A DNA stretch of 64,000 nt, taken from NCBI RefSeq assembly GCF_900111835.1, contig NZ_FOJP01000027.1, positions 1-64,000 on the forward strand. The letters run 5' to 3'. Position 1 is the stretch's first letter, and every line of letters begins with the position of its first letter. Below the pieces are notes generated by a model that saw only the letters and a list, made by a program, of their open reading frames with translations, was not told where the DNA came from and searched no databases. Below, one piece after another: positions 43,858-53,381 of the stretch. A program made the position numbers and the translations under genes. The stretch comes from Metapseudomonas otitidis (GTDB taxonomy: Bacteria > Pseudomonadota > Gammaproteobacteria > Pseudomonadales > Pseudomonadaceae).

Positions 43858-44933
43858 CACTTGTCCTCCTTCTTCAGCAGGCCGATCACGCCCTTGGGCA
43901 GGTACAGGGTGACGAGGATGAACAGTGCGCCGAGGAAGAACAGCCAGTACTCGGGGAAGGCCACGGTGAACCAGCTCTTCATGCCGTTGACCAGCCCGGC
44001 CCCCAGCAGCGGGCCGATGAGCGAGCCGCGCCCGCCGAGGGCGACCCAGACGGCGGCCTCGATGGAGTTGGTGGGGGACATTTCGCTGGGGTTGATGATG
44101 CCCACCTGGGGCACGTACAGCGCGCCGGCCAGGCCGCAGAGCACGGCCGACAGCACCCAGATGAACAGCTTGTAGCCGCGCGGGTCGTAGCCGCAGAACA
44201 TCAGCCGGTTCTCGGCGTCGCGCAGGGCGGTGAGCACCCGGCCGAACTTGCTCCGGGCCAGGCGCCAGCCCAGCAGCAGGCTGGCCACCAGCAAGGCGAC
44301 GGTGGCGAGGAAGAGCACGGCGCGGGTGCCGGGGGCGGTGATGTCGAAGCCGAGGATGCGGGTGAAGCCGGTGAAGCCGTTGTTACCGCCGAAGCCGGTC
44401 TCGTTGCGGAAGAACAGCAGCATGCCGGCGAAGGTCAGGGCCTGGGTCATGATCGAGAAGTACACGCCCTTGATCCGCGAGCGGAAGGCGAAGAAGCCGA
44501 ACACCAGGGCCAGCAGGCCGGGGGCGAGCACCACCAGGCACAGGGCCCAGAGGAAGCTGGAGGTGCCGGCCCAGTACCAGGGCAGCTCGTTCCAGGCGAG
44601 GAAGCTCATGAAGGCCGGCAGGCCGTCGCCGGCGCTCTGGCGCATCAGGTACATGCCCATGGCGTAGCCGCCGAGGGCGAAGAACAGCCCGTGGCCGAGG
44701 GACAGCAGCCCGGCGTAGCCCCAGACCAGGTCCAGGGCCAGGGCGACGATGGCGTAGCAGAGGATCTTGCCCACCAGGGTCAGGGTGTAGGCCGAGACCT
44801 GCAGCGGGCTGTCTGCCGGCAGCAGGTGCAGCAGCGGCAGGGCGATCAGCACGGCGAGCACCAGGGCGCCGACGCCCAGGGTGACTTTCGGGCCGGCCTT
44901 TTGCGCGGCGGTGAGGGTCAGGGGCTGGTTCAT
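43857..44933 (-). CDS. urtC: Urea ABC transporter permease UrtC
   Basis: A 358-residue permease of the LivM type with about ten hydrophobic segments. The motif VWGYAGLLSLGHGLFFALGG near the N-terminus is diagnostic. It forms the channel with UrtB. The ATG at 44933 shares one base with the urtB stop (TGATG). Confidence 0.95.
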
Positions 44934-46498
44934 CAGTCGATCACCCGTCCTTTCAGGGCGAAGAGGCCCTGGGGCCGCTTCTGGATGAAGAGAATGATCA
45001 GCGCGAGGATGAGGATCTTGCCCAGCACGGCGCCGATCTGCGGTTCGAGGATCTTGTTCGCCACCCCCAGGCCGAAGGCGGCCATGACGCTGCCGGCCAG
45101 TTGGCCGACGCCGCCGAGCACCACCACCAGGAAGGAGTCGATGATGTAGCCCTGGCCCAGCTCCGGGCCGACGTTGCCGACCTGGGACAGGGCCACGCCG
45201 CCGAGCCCGGCGATGCCGGAGCCGAGGCCGAAGGCGAGCATGTCCACGCGGCCGGTGGGCACGCCGCAGCAGGCGGCCATGTTGCGGTTCTGGGTGACGG
45301 CGCGGACGTTGAGGCCCAGGCGCGTGCGGTTGAGCAGCAGCCAGGTCAGCGCCACCACGAACAGGGCGAAGCCGATGATGACGATGCGGTTGTACGGCAG
45401 CACCAGGTTGGGCAGCACCTGGATGCCGCCGGAGAGCCAGGCCGGGTTGGCCACTTCGACGTTCTGCGCACCGAACACCACGCGCACCAGCTGGATGAGG
45501 ATCAGGCTGATGCCCCAGGTGGCCAGCAGGGTTTCCAGCGGGCGGCCATAGAGATGGCGGATCACCGTGCGCTCCAGGGCCATGCCGATGGCGGCGGTGA
45601 CGCAGAAGGCCACCGGCAGGGCCACCAGGGGGTAGAGGGCGAGCAGGTCGGGGGCCAGGCGCTGGAAGGCGAGCTGCACCACGTAGGTGGTGTAGGCACC
45701 GAGCATGAGCATTTCGCCGTGGGCCATGTTGATCACCCCGAGCAGGCCGAAGGTGATGGCCAGGCCCAGGGCGGCCAGCAGCAGGATGGAGCCCAGGGAC
45801 AGGCCGCCGAAGGCCTGGCCGAGCACTTCGCCCAGCATCAGCCGGCGCTTGACCTGGGCCAGGCTGGTCTCGGCGGCGGTGCGCACGCTGGCGTCGGTTT
45901 CCACCGACGGGTCGAGCAGCGCTTCGAGGCGGGTGCGGGCCAGCGGGTCGCCGGTCTCGCCCAGCAGGCGCACGGCGTTCAGGCGCACCGCCGGGTCGGG
46001 GTCGACCAGTTGCAGGTTGGCCAGGGCCAGGGACAGGGCGTCGCGCACGGCGCCGTCCGCTTCGGCCACCACGCGGGCATTGAGCAGGGCGAGTTGCGCG
46101 GGCTTGGCGCTCTTCTGCAGTTCGCGGGCGCCGGCCAGGCGCAGGGCCGGGTCGCTGGCGAGCAGTTGGTGGCTGGCCTGGGCGGTGATCAGCAGGCCGC
46201 GCAGGCGGTTGTTCAGGCGCAGTTTCTTCGGCGTGCCGGCGGGGGCGGCGTCACCTTCGAGGGCCTGCCAGGCGCCGTCGCGCTCGACGAACGCCTGCTT
46301 GGCGTCGATGGCGAAGCGGCCCTGCTGCAGGGCGTCCAGCAGGGGCTGGCGGGCGGCGTCGGGCTCGGCGGCCCAGCGTTCGAGCAGCCGGGCCTGTTGC
46401 GTGGGGTTGGCGGCGGCGAAGTCGTTGGCATCGCCGGCCCGCGCGGCCAGGGGCAGCAGCAGGGCCAGGGCGAGCAGGATCCGGTAGAGGGCAGGCAT
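44933..46498 (-). CDS. urtB: Urea ABC transporter permease UrtB, long form
   Basis: A 521-residue protein. After a signal peptide (MPALYRILLALALLLPLAAR), residues 22-225 form a soluble helical region with HEAT-like repeats (DPDPAVRLNAVRLLGETGDP). The LivH-type permease occupies the remaining part (GLAITFGLLGVINMAHGEML; LNVRAVTQNRNMAACCGV). The soluble extension would face the periplasm if the signal acts, and long UrtB proteins of this kind are common in proteobacterial urea transporters. The 5' end is separated from urtA by two hairpins. Confidence 0.94.
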   Translation of the reverse strand: MPALYRILLALALLLPLAARAGDANDFAAANPTQQARLLERWAAEPDAARQPLLDALQQGRFAIDAKQAFVERDGAWQALEGDAAPAGTPKKLRLNNRLRGLLITAQASHQLLASDPALRLAGARELQKSAKPAQLALLNARVVAEADGAVRDALSLALANLQLVDPDPAVRLNAVRLLGETGDPLARTRLEALLDPSVETDASVRTAAETSLAQVKRRLMLGEVLGQAFGGLSLGSILLLAALGLAITFGLLGVINMAHGEMLMLGAYTTYVVQLAFQRLAPDLLALYPLVALPVAFCVTAAIGMALERTVIRHLYGRPLETLLATWGISLILIQLVRVVFGAQNVEVANPAWLSGGIQVLPNLVLPYNRIVIIGFALFVVALTWLLLNRTRLGLNVRAVTQNRNMAACCGVPTGRVDMLAFGLGSGIAGLGGVALSQVGNVGPELGQGYIIDSFLVVVLGGVGQLAGSVMAAFGLGVANKILEPQIGAVLGKILILALIILFIQKRPQGLFALKGRVID

Positions 46499-46526
46499 GG
46501 AGGCTTCCTTGGTGGCACCGTGAGCC

Positions 46527-46610
46527 CCCTCTCCCTGGGAAGGGAGAGGGATGGGAAGCGGCGGCGCGCGGCGTCACCGCTCCCTGGCCCCTCTCCGCAG
46601 GGGAGAGGGG
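46527..46610. repeat. Twin hairpins between urtA and urtB
   Basis: CCCTCTCCC / GGGAGAGGG (46527-46550) and CCCCTCTCC / GGAGAGGGG (46588-46610) have nearly identical stems. They lie right after the gene for the periplasmic binding protein, a common place for elements that raise the binding-protein mRNA relative to the membrane genes. Confidence 0.8.
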
Positions 46611-46616
46611 AGTCGG

Positions 46617-47885
46617 TCAGTTGCTCTTCACCGCGTAGTCCGGCTTCTTGTCGTTGCCGGGGATGAAGGGGCTCCAGGGCTGGGCGCGCAGGGGGCCTTC
46701 GGTCTGCCAGACCACGGAGAACTGACCGTCGTCCTGGATCTCGCCGATCATCACCGGCTTGTGCAGGTGGTGGTTGGTCTTGTCCATGGTCAGGGTGTAG
46801 CCGGAGGGGGCGGCGAAGGTCTGCCCGGCGAGGGCCTCGCGGACCTTGTCGACGTCGGTGGTGCCGGCCTTCTCGACGGCCTGGGCCCACATGTGGATGC
46901 CGACGTAGGTGGCTTCCATGGGGTCGTTGGTCACGGCGGTCTGGTAGTTGGGCAGGTTCTTGGCCTTGGCGTAGGCCTTCCACTGCTCGACGAACTTGGC
47001 GTTGACCGGGTTATCCACCGATTCGAAGTAGTTCCAGGCGGCCAGGTGGCCCACCAGCGGCTTGGTGTCGATGCCGCGCAGTTCTTCCTCGCCCACGGAG
47101 AAGGCGACCACCGGCACGTCGGTGGCGGCCAGGCCCTGGTTGGCCAGTTCCTTGTAGAAGGGCACGTTGGAGTCGCCGTTGACGGTGGAGATCACCGCGG
47201 TCTTGCCGCCGGCGGAGAACTTCTTGATGTTGGCGACGATGGTCTGGTAGTCGCTGTGGCCGAAGGGGGTGTAGACCTCTTCGATGTCCTTGTCGGCAAC
47301 GCCCTTGCTGTGCAGGAAGGCGCGCAGGATCTTGTTGGTGGTGCGCGGGTAGACGTAGTCGGTGCCCAGCAGGAAGAAGCGCTTGGCGCTGCCGCCGTCT
47401 TCGCTCATCAGGTATTCCACCGCCGGGATGGCCTGCTGGTTGGGCGCGGCGCCGGTGTAGAAGACGTTGGGCGAGAGTTCTTCGCCTTCGTACTGCACCG
47501 GGTAGAAGAGCAGGCCGTTGAGCTCTTCGAACACCGGCAGCACGGACTTGCGCGACACCGAGGTCCAGCAGCCGAAGACCACGTCGACCTTGTCCTTGGT
47601 CAGCAGCTGGCGGGCCTTCTCGGCGAACAGCGGCCAGTTGGAGGCGGGGTCCACCACCACCGGTTCGAGCTTCTTGCCGTTCACCCCGCCCTTGGCGTTG
47701 ATCTCGGAGAGGGTCATCAGCGCCATGTCCTTGAGCGAGGTCTCGGAGATGGCCATGGTGCCGGACAGCGAGTGCAGGATGCCGACCTTGATGGTCTCGG
47801 CGGCCTGCAGGGTGAAGGGGAACAGGCCGGTGAGCACCAGTGCGCTGGCGGCGAGGGTGGACTTCAGGAACGGACGGCGCTTCAT
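46617..47885 (-). CDS. urtA: Urea ABC transporter substrate-binding protein UrtA
   Basis: A 422-residue periplasmic binding protein with signal MKRRPFLKSTLAASALVLTG, which carries a twin-arginine-like pair. The mature part starts AAETIKVGILHSLSGTMAIS. The motif FGCWTSVSRKSVLPVFEELN and YPVQYEGEELSPNVFYTGA are diagnostic for UrtA. It delivers urea or short-chain amides to UrtBCDE. A sigma54 promoter lies about 90 bases upstream. Confidence 0.97.
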   Translation of the reverse strand: MKRRPFLKSTLAASALVLTGLFPFTLQAAETIKVGILHSLSGTMAISETSLKDMALMTLSEINAKGGVNGKKLEPVVVDPASNWPLFAEKARQLLTKDKVDVVFGCWTSVSRKSVLPVFEELNGLLFYPVQYEGEELSPNVFYTGAAPNQQAIPAVEYLMSEDGGSAKRFFLLGTDYVYPRTTNKILRAFLHSKGVADKDIEEVYTPFGHSDYQTIVANIKKFSAGGKTAVISTVNGDSNVPFYKELANQGLAATDVPVVAFSVGEEELRGIDTKPLVGHLAAWNYFESVDNPVNAKFVEQWKAYAKAKNLPNYQTAVTNDPMEATYVGIHMWAQAVEKAGTTDVDKVREALAGQTFAAPSGYTLTMDKTNHHLHKPVMIGEIQDDGQFSVVWQTEGPLRAQPWSPFIPGNDKKPDYAVKSN

Positions 47886-47974
47886 GTAAAGCCTCCTTGG
47901 CTGTTCATGGGAACAGGGGATGGGACCGATTTGGGGACATGAGTACGGTCATCTGTACTGCTGTCAGTCCAATG

Positions 47975-47989
47975 GCAGCATCCGTGCCA
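47975..47989 (-). promoter_or_regulatory. Sigma54 promoter of the urt operon
   Basis: On the minus strand TGGCACGGATGCTGC matches TGGCACGNNNNTTGC at 10 of 11 defined positions, with perfect GG and GC at the right spacing. The start site would be near 47963, giving a leader of about 78 bases. Upstream, an inverted repeat GGCGCGC-N11-GCGCGCC at 48052-48076 lies where an enhancer site would be, but it is not a standard NtrC site. Confidence 0.78.
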
Positions 47990-48116
47990 AGAGCGGCAAG
48001 CGGTTGTTCTGGAAGGGTTTTGTTGGTTTTTAAGGGGATGACCCGGGAGTCGGCGCGCCTCATTGCGGTGCGCGCCGCCAACCTGGGCACTCGGTCAGGT
48101 ATGGCCCTGCACGGTT

Positions 48117-48713
48117 TCAGGGCGCGAGGTAGTTCTTCACCCCGGTGAAGATGATCTGGGCGGCGAGGGCGCAGACGAACAGGCCCATCAGGCGGCTGAC
48201 GATCTGCAGGCCCTGCTCGCCGAGGATGCGTTCGATGCGGTTGGAGAGGTAGAGCACCACGCCGACGGTGACGCTGGCGAGGGCGATGGCGGCGAGGGCG
48301 GTGAACTTGTCGTTCCAGTGCACGTGGCCGGCGCCCATCACCAGCATGGCGCCGATGGTGCCGGGGCCGACGGTGAGGGGGATGGTCAGCGGCACGATGG
48401 TGACGTCCTGCTGGACGTTGTCGGCTTGCACCGCCGGTTTGCCCTGGGCCATGCCGAGGGCGGAGATGAACAGCACGGCGCCGGCACCGATGCGGAAGGC
48501 GTCGATGGTGATGCCGAAGACGTTGAAGATGGCCTGGCCGAACAGGTAGAGCAGGGCGCTGGCCACCAGGGTGCCGAGGGCGACCTTCCAGGCGAGCTTC
48601 TTGCGCTCCTTCACCGTGTAGCCCCGGGTGAGGCCGATGAAGCAGGAGAGGACGAAGAAGGGGCTGTAGAGCACCAGCATCTTCAGGTACAGGCTGAACA
48701 TCGTGGAGAGCAT
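48117..48713 (-). CDS. MarC-family integral membrane protein
   Basis: A 198-residue protein from the ATG at 48713 (MLSTMFSLYLKMLVLYSPFF); a second Met four codons in is possible. Six hydrophobic segments are visible. The motif VPLTIPLTVGPGTIGAMLVM is the MarC signature. The function of this family is unresolved despite its name, and I assign none. The next gene on the same strand is retS, over 340 bases away. Confidence 0.85.
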   Translation of the reverse strand: MLSTMFSLYLKMLVLYSPFFVLSCFIGLTRGYTVKERKKLAWKVALGTLVASALLYLFGQAIFNVFGITIDAFRIGAGAVLFISALGMAQGKPAVQADNVQQDVTIVPLTIPLTVGPGTIGAMLVMGAGHVHWNDKFTALAAIALASVTVGVVLYLSNRIERILGEQGLQIVSRLMGLFVCALAAQIIFTGVKNYLAP

Positions 48714-49062
48714 CGGACGGGCTCGCGAGGAAACGGTGGTGTGAGTGTAGGAGCCGCCGGGGGCCGCACCCGTTGATCCGGGTCGCCCTGGCGAGGGGCA
48801 ATCATACGCCGGCACGCCGCCGGATGTGGGGTGCGCGTCGTGTCAGCGCGGTGTGGGTACCGGGCGTGGCGCGGAGCGGGCACCGGGTGGGCGTAGGGTG
48901 GGCTTCAGCCCACCGTTTCCCCAAACTCATCGGCATGCCAGGCCCGACCCCGCCTGGTGGATGAAAAGGGCGTCATCCACCCTGCGCAGTGGTCATGTTC
49001 GTGCGGGCGGGCGATTTCATTCGTGATCGGAATCCCGGGCTGAAGCCCGGGCTACGGGAGCG
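48714..49062. repeat. Gene-free region with three palindromes
   Basis: This 349-base gap between marC and retS holds no credible gene. It has GGTGGGCT-TC-AGCCCACC at 48897-48914, GGTGGATGA / TCATCCACC at 48956-48981, and CCCGGGCT-GA-AGCCCGGG at 49034-49051. The last lies just past the retS stop and may end that transcript. All three look like REP-type elements. Confidence 0.7.
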
Positions 49063-51852
49063 TCAGGAGTGCAGGGCGCTGCCCGGTTCGCGCAGGCGGC
49101 GCAGTTCCTTCTCGGCGGCCCAGTGCTCGATGAGTTCGCGCAGCTGGGACAGCTCCACCGGCTTGGCCATGTGGCCGTCCATGCCGGCCTGGCGCGCGCG
49201 CTCCTTGTGCTCGTTGAGGATGTGCGCGGTGAGGGCGACCACCGGGGTGCGCGGGCGCTGGGCGTCGCGCTCCCAGTCACGGAGCATTTCGGTGGCGGAG
49301 AAGCCGTCGAGCACCGGCATCTCGCAGTCCATCAGCACCAGGTCGTACTGGCGCTCCTTCATGGCGCTGAGGGCTTCCTCGCCATTGCTGGCGGTGTCCG
49401 GCTGCAGGTTGAGCTTGCTCAGCATGCCGCGGATGACCTTGGTGGAGATGCTGTTGTCCTCGGCGACGAGGATGCGGAAGTCGCCGGGGACGTTGAGCGG
49501 CGAGCTGACCTGGGAGCCGGGGAGGGTGGCGGCGCCGCCGGCGGCGCGCTGGACCAGCTCGTCGGCCAGGGTGGTCTTGAGGGTATAGCCGGCCACCGGC
49601 TTGGCGAGGATGCGCTTGATGCCGGCGTTGCGGGCGATGATCTTGCTCGGCGCGTTGCTGATGCCGGTGAGCATGATGATCAGGATGTCGTGGTTGAGGC
49701 TCGGGTCTTCCTTGATCTTGGCGGCCAGCTGCATGCCGGTCATGCCGGGCATGTCCTGGTCCAGCAGCACCACGTCGAAGTACTCGCGCAGGTGGGCCTT
49801 GGTGCGCAGCAGGGCCAGGGCTTCCTTGCCGGACGGCACGGCGCTGACCTGCAGGCCCCAGGCGCTGCATTGCTGCACGAGCACCTTGCGGCAGGTGTCG
49901 TTGTCGTCCACCACCAGCAGCCGCGCGCCCTGCAGCGGGCTGTCGAGGTCGGAGGCGGGCTGCTCCAGGCGCTGGGCGTCCAGGGGCAGGGTCAGCCACA
50001 GGGTACTGCCCTGGTTGCCGCCGCTCTGGATGCCGAAGTCGCCGTGCATCAGGCGTACCAGTTGCCGGGCGATGATCAGGCCGAGGCGGCCGCCGAGCTT
50101 GGTGGCGGAGAGGAAGTCCTTGCTGTGCAGCTCGGCGTTGAGCAGGGCGTCGCGCTCGCCGGCTTCCAGGGGGCGGCCACTGTCCTGCACGGCGATGCGC
50201 AGGCGCGGTTCGGCGCCGCTGGTGTCCAGGGCCACCACCAGCAGGATCTCGCCTTCGTCGGTCTGCTTGAAGGCGTTGTCCAGCAGGCTCAGCAGCACCT
50301 GGCGCAGACGCGTCGGGTCGCCGCCGACCACGCGCGGCACCTGGGGCTGCATGAAGCTGATGAGCTCGACCTTCTGCTGTTCGGCCTTGGCGCGGAAGAT
50401 GTCCAGGCAGTCGTCGATCAGGGCATTCAGGTCGAACTGCACGTCGTCCAGCTCGATCTGCCCGGACTCCAGCTTGGAGATGTCGAGGATCTCGTTGATC
50501 AGGGTGAGCAGCTCGTTGCCGGAGCTGTGGATGGTCTGCACGTAGTCGCGCTGCTTGGCCGACAGCGGGGTGCCCAGCAGCAGCTCGGTCATGCCCAGCA
50601 CGCCGTTCATGGGGGTGCGGATCTCGTGGCTGATCTTGGCCAGGAACTCGCCCTTGGCCTTGAGTTCGGCGGAGCTGGCGGCGAGTTCGCGGCTGACCAC
50701 GAAGTCGTCGAGGAGGATGCGCCGCTGGCGCTCGCTCATGGCCATGCTCATCAGCACGCCGCTGACGCTGGTGACGCTGAGCAGGCCGAAGGCCAGCCAC
50801 TCCGACCGCACGGCCCAGTAGCCGAACAGCGCCGGCAGCGAGCCGAGGAACGCCACGCAGAACACCAGCAGCGCCAGGGTGAACAGGCGCGCCGGGCGGT
50901 AGCCGGACCGCCAGTGGTGCACCGCCACGCCGAAGATGCTGAGCCCGGTGACGGCGCCCATGCCGTAGACCAGCTGGTTGAACTGCAGGTCGGTGGCCAC
51001 CAGCAGGAGCAGGCCGGTGATGCCGATCACCACGGCTTCGCTGAGCAGCAGGCCGTTGAGCGGTGTGTCGGGGCAGACGCGGCGGAAGAAGCTGCCGGCG
51101 AAGGCCAGGGCGCAGACCATGGCGGCCAGCATGGAGAGGTTGGCCAGCTGCGACTGGGCGCCGGGCCAGAAGTCCAGCCAGGGGCTGCTGATGCCCAGCA
51201 GCGCCAGGGCAGTGGCGATGATGCACAGCTGGGTGGCGGCCAGCCACAGGCTGCAGGCGGCGCGGGCGTAGGCGAAGCGCAGGACGTTGTGCAGCACCAG
51301 CATCACCAGGCTGCCCAGCAGCAGGCCGAAGAGCAGCGGGCGGCTGTCGTCGGCGGCCATCAGCGCGGCGCTCTGCAGGCTGATGGTGGGGCGCAGGGCG
51401 TGCTCGGAGGAGAGCCGCAGGTAGAGGTCCAGGGGCTCGCTGCGCTGGGGCAGCGGCAGCAGGAAGTCGCGGCTGGGCAGCGGTCGCTCGGCGTAGGGCA
51501 GGCGGCTGCCGGTGCGGATGTGGTCGATCACCTCGCCGTCCTGCACCACGTACAGGTCGAGGTAGGAGAGGTAGGGGGCGAAGACCCTCAGCAGCCGTTC
51601 GTGCTGGCCGGCCGGCAGCGGGTAGTGCAGCCAGAGGGCGCTCTCGCCGCCGGGGGTGTAGAGGCGGTCGAGGTCGACGGGGGTGAACTGGGCGATGGAT
51701 TGCTGGGCGCGGACGTCGTCCAGCTGGAGGCTGGCGGCGGGGTCGAGCAGGGCGCTCCAGCGCGGCGCCTCTGCGGCGTGCAGGGGATGCAGGCACAGCA
51801 GGGTCAGCAGCAGGCTGACGCAAAGTCCTATGGCATTCCTGAGCCGGCGCAC
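49063..51852 (-). CDS. retS: Hybrid sensor kinase RetS
   Basis: A 929-residue sensor starting with GTG at 51852 (MRRLRNAIGLCVSLLLTLLC). A signal peptide is followed by a periplasmic 7TMR-DISMED2 domain (about 30-175), seven membrane helices (about 178-375), HisKA with His409 ([10 protein letters not shown]), an HATPase-like domain, and two receivers with Asp698 and Asp842. The first glycine box reads DSGRP instead of DxGxG and the second GGRLGLI, so ATP binding is likely weak. RetS of P. aeruginosa inhibits GacS and so switches between acute and biofilm behaviour. The neighbours purD, purH and fis are the same as in PAO1, which supports the name. Confidence 0.93.
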   Translation of the reverse strand: MRRLRNAIGLCVSLLLTLLCLHPLHAAEAPRWSALLDPAASLQLDDVRAQQSIAQFTPVDLDRLYTPGGESALWLHYPLPAGQHERLLRVFAPYLSYLDLYVVQDGEVIDHIRTGSRLPYAERPLPSRDFLLPLPQRSEPLDLYLRLSSEHALRPTISLQSAALMAADDSRPLLFGLLLGSLVMLVLHNVLRFAYARAACSLWLAATQLCIIATALALLGISSPWLDFWPGAQSQLANLSMLAAMVCALAFAGSFFRRVCPDTPLNGLLLSEAVVIGITGLLLLVATDLQFNQLVYGMGAVTGLSIFGVAVHHWRSGYRPARLFTLALLVFCVAFLGSLPALFGYWAVRSEWLAFGLLSVTSVSGVLMSMAMSERQRRILLDDFVVSRELAASSAELKAKGEFLAKISHEIRTPMNGVLGMTELLLGTPLSAKQRDYVQTIHSSGNELLTLINEILDISKLESGQIELDDVQFDLNALIDDCLDIFRAKAEQQKVELISFMQPQVPRVVGGDPTRLRQVLLSLLDNAFKQTDEGEILLVVALDTSGAEPRLRIAVQDSGRPLEAGERDALLNAELHSKDFLSATKLGGRLGLIIARQLVRLMHGDFGIQSGGNQGSTLWLTLPLDAQRLEQPASDLDSPLQGARLLVVDDNDTCRKVLVQQCSAWGLQVSAVPSGKEALALLRTKAHLREYFDVVLLDQDMPGMTGMQLAAKIKEDPSLNHDILIIMLTGISNAPSKIIARNAGIKRILAKPVAGYTLKTTLADELVQRAAGGAATLPGSQVSSPLNVPGDFRILVAEDNSISTKVIRGMLSKLNLQPDTASNGEEALSAMKERQYDLVLMDCEMPVLDGFSATEMLRDWERDAQRPRTPVVALTAHILNEHKERARQAGMDGHMAKPVELSQLRELIEHWAAEKELRRLREPGSALHS

Positions 51853-51913
51853 GGCGAGGTCCCTTCATGAATGAGTGGCCGGATTATAGCCAAGGCCCAG
51901 CCGGCGGAATATG

Positions 51914-51939
51914 ACAAAGGCGGCCACTTGGGCCGCCTT
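51914..51939 (-). terminator. Hairpin after purD
   Basis: An imperfectly centred stem AAAGGCGGC / GCCGCCTTT lies about 30 bases past the purD stop and upstream of retS. It lacks a long U-run on the minus strand, so its strength is uncertain. Confidence 0.6.
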
Positions 51940-51969
51940 TGCGAGGTTTTACCGGAACTTTACCTACCT

Positions 51970-53259
51970 TCAGCCTTCGCCGCGTTCGCGGGCGATGGCG
52001 CGGTAGCCGATGTCCTTGCGGTAGAAACAGCCGTTCCAGCGGATCTTCTCCGCCAGGCGGTAGGCCTGCTGCTGGGCGTCGGACACGCTGGCGCCGATGG
52101 CGGTGGCGCAGAGCACGCGGCCGCCGGCGGTGACCACCTGGCCGTCCTTGAGGGCGGTGCCGGCGTGGAACACCTTGCCGTCGAGGGCGGCGGCATCGGC
52201 CAGGCCTTCGATGACGTCACCCTTGGCGTAGTCGCCCGGGTAGCCGCCGGCGGCGAGGACCACGCCCACGGTGGAGCGCGGGTCCCAGGTGGCTTCCACC
52301 TTGTCCAGGGCCTTGGCCAGGGCGGCCTCGACCAGCAGGACCAGGGAGCTTTCCAGGCGCACCATGATGGGCTGGGTTTCCGGGTCGCCGAAGCGGCAGT
52401 TGAACTCGATGACCTTGGGCGCGCCGCTCTTGTCGATCATCAGGCCGGCGTAGAGGAAGCCGGTGTAGACGTTGCCTTCCTCGGCCATGCCGCGAACGGT
52501 GGGGTAGATCACCTCGTCCATCACGCGCTGGTGCACGGCGGGGGTGACCACCGGGGCGGGGGAATAGGCACCCATGCCGCCGGTGTTGGGGCCGGTGTCG
52601 GCGTCGCCGACGCGCTTGTGGTCCTGGCTGGTGGCCATGGGCAGCACGTTCTGGCCGTCGACCATGACGATGAAGCTGGCTTCCTCGCCGTCGAGGAACT
52701 CCTCGATTACCACGCGGGCACCGGCGTCGCCGAAGGCGTTGCCGGAGAGCATGTCACGCACGGCGTCCTCGGCTTCGGCCAGGGTCATGGCGACGATCAC
52801 GCCCTTGCCGGCGGCCAGGCCGTCGGCCTTGACCACTATGGGAGCACCCTTCTCGCGCAGGTAGGCCAGGGCCGGCTCGACTTCGGTGAAGTTCTGGTAG
52901 TCGGCGGTGGGGATCTTGTGGCGGGCGAGGAAATCCTTGGTGAAGGCCTTGGAGCCTTCCAGCTGGGCGGCACCGGCGGTGGGGCCGAAGATGGCCAGGC
53001 CACGGGCGCGGAACAGGTCGACCACGCCTTTCACCAGCGGGGCCTCGGGGCCGACGATGGTCAGTTGCACGTTGGCAGCGGCGAAGTCGGCCAGTTGCTC
53101 GATGGCCAGCACGTCGATGGCGACGTTCTCGCACTTGGCTTCAGTGGCGGTGCCGGCGTTGCCCGGGGCGACGAAGACCTTGGCGACGCGCGGGTCCTGG
53201 GCCACTTTCCAGGCCAGGGCGTGTTCACGACCGCCGCTGCCGATGATCAATACGTTCAT
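51970..53259 (-). CDS. purD: Phosphoribosylamine-glycine ligase
   Basis: PurD of 429 residues, an ATP-grasp enzyme that joins glycine to phosphoribosylamine in purine synthesis. It starts MNVLIIGSGGREHALAWKVA. The ATP-grasp core shows PIVVKADGLAAGKGVIVA and the KVIEFNCRFGDPETQPIM stretch. It lies downstream of purH on the same strand, separated by 219 bases with strong secondary structure. Confidence 0.98.
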   Translation of the reverse strand: MNVLIIGSGGREHALAWKVAQDPRVAKVFVAPGNAGTATEAKCENVAIDVLAIEQLADFAAANVQLTIVGPEAPLVKGVVDLFRARGLAIFGPTAGAAQLEGSKAFTKDFLARHKIPTADYQNFTEVEPALAYLREKGAPIVVKADGLAAGKGVIVAMTLAEAEDAVRDMLSGNAFGDAGARVVIEEFLDGEEASFIVMVDGQNVLPMATSQDHKRVGDADTGPNTGGMGAYSPAPVVTPAVHQRVMDEVIYPTVRGMAEEGNVYTGFLYAGLMIDKSGAPKVIEFNCRFGDPETQPIMVRLESSLVLLVEAALAKALDKVEATWDPRSTVGVVLAAGGYPGDYAKGDVIEGLADAAALDGKVFHAGTALKDGQVVTAGGRVLCATAIGASVSDAQQQAYRLAEKIRWNGCFYRKDIGYRAIARERGEG

Positions 53260-53296
53260 TGCGTTTTCCTCGAGGAGGCGGGCCAGAGGCCCCGAT

Positions 53297-53322
53297 GGTG
53301 GATGAGAAGAGCGTCATCCACC
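53297..53322. repeat. REP-like palindrome between purH and purD
   Basis: GGTGGATGA / TCATCCACC with loop GAAGAGCG. It belongs to the same family as the palindromes at 42961-42988 and 48956-48981. Confidence 0.75.
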
Positions 53323-53381
53323 CTACAAAAGCTTATTCCTGCAGACCTTAGGGGACGCGATGGAGCGGGTAGATGCAAGGC

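Noticed and set aside
49069-51870. A 933-codon open frame on the plus strand opposite retS
   Set aside because: Same cause. The translation is rich in Gly, Gln, Ala, Val and His, without domains or a ribosome site.
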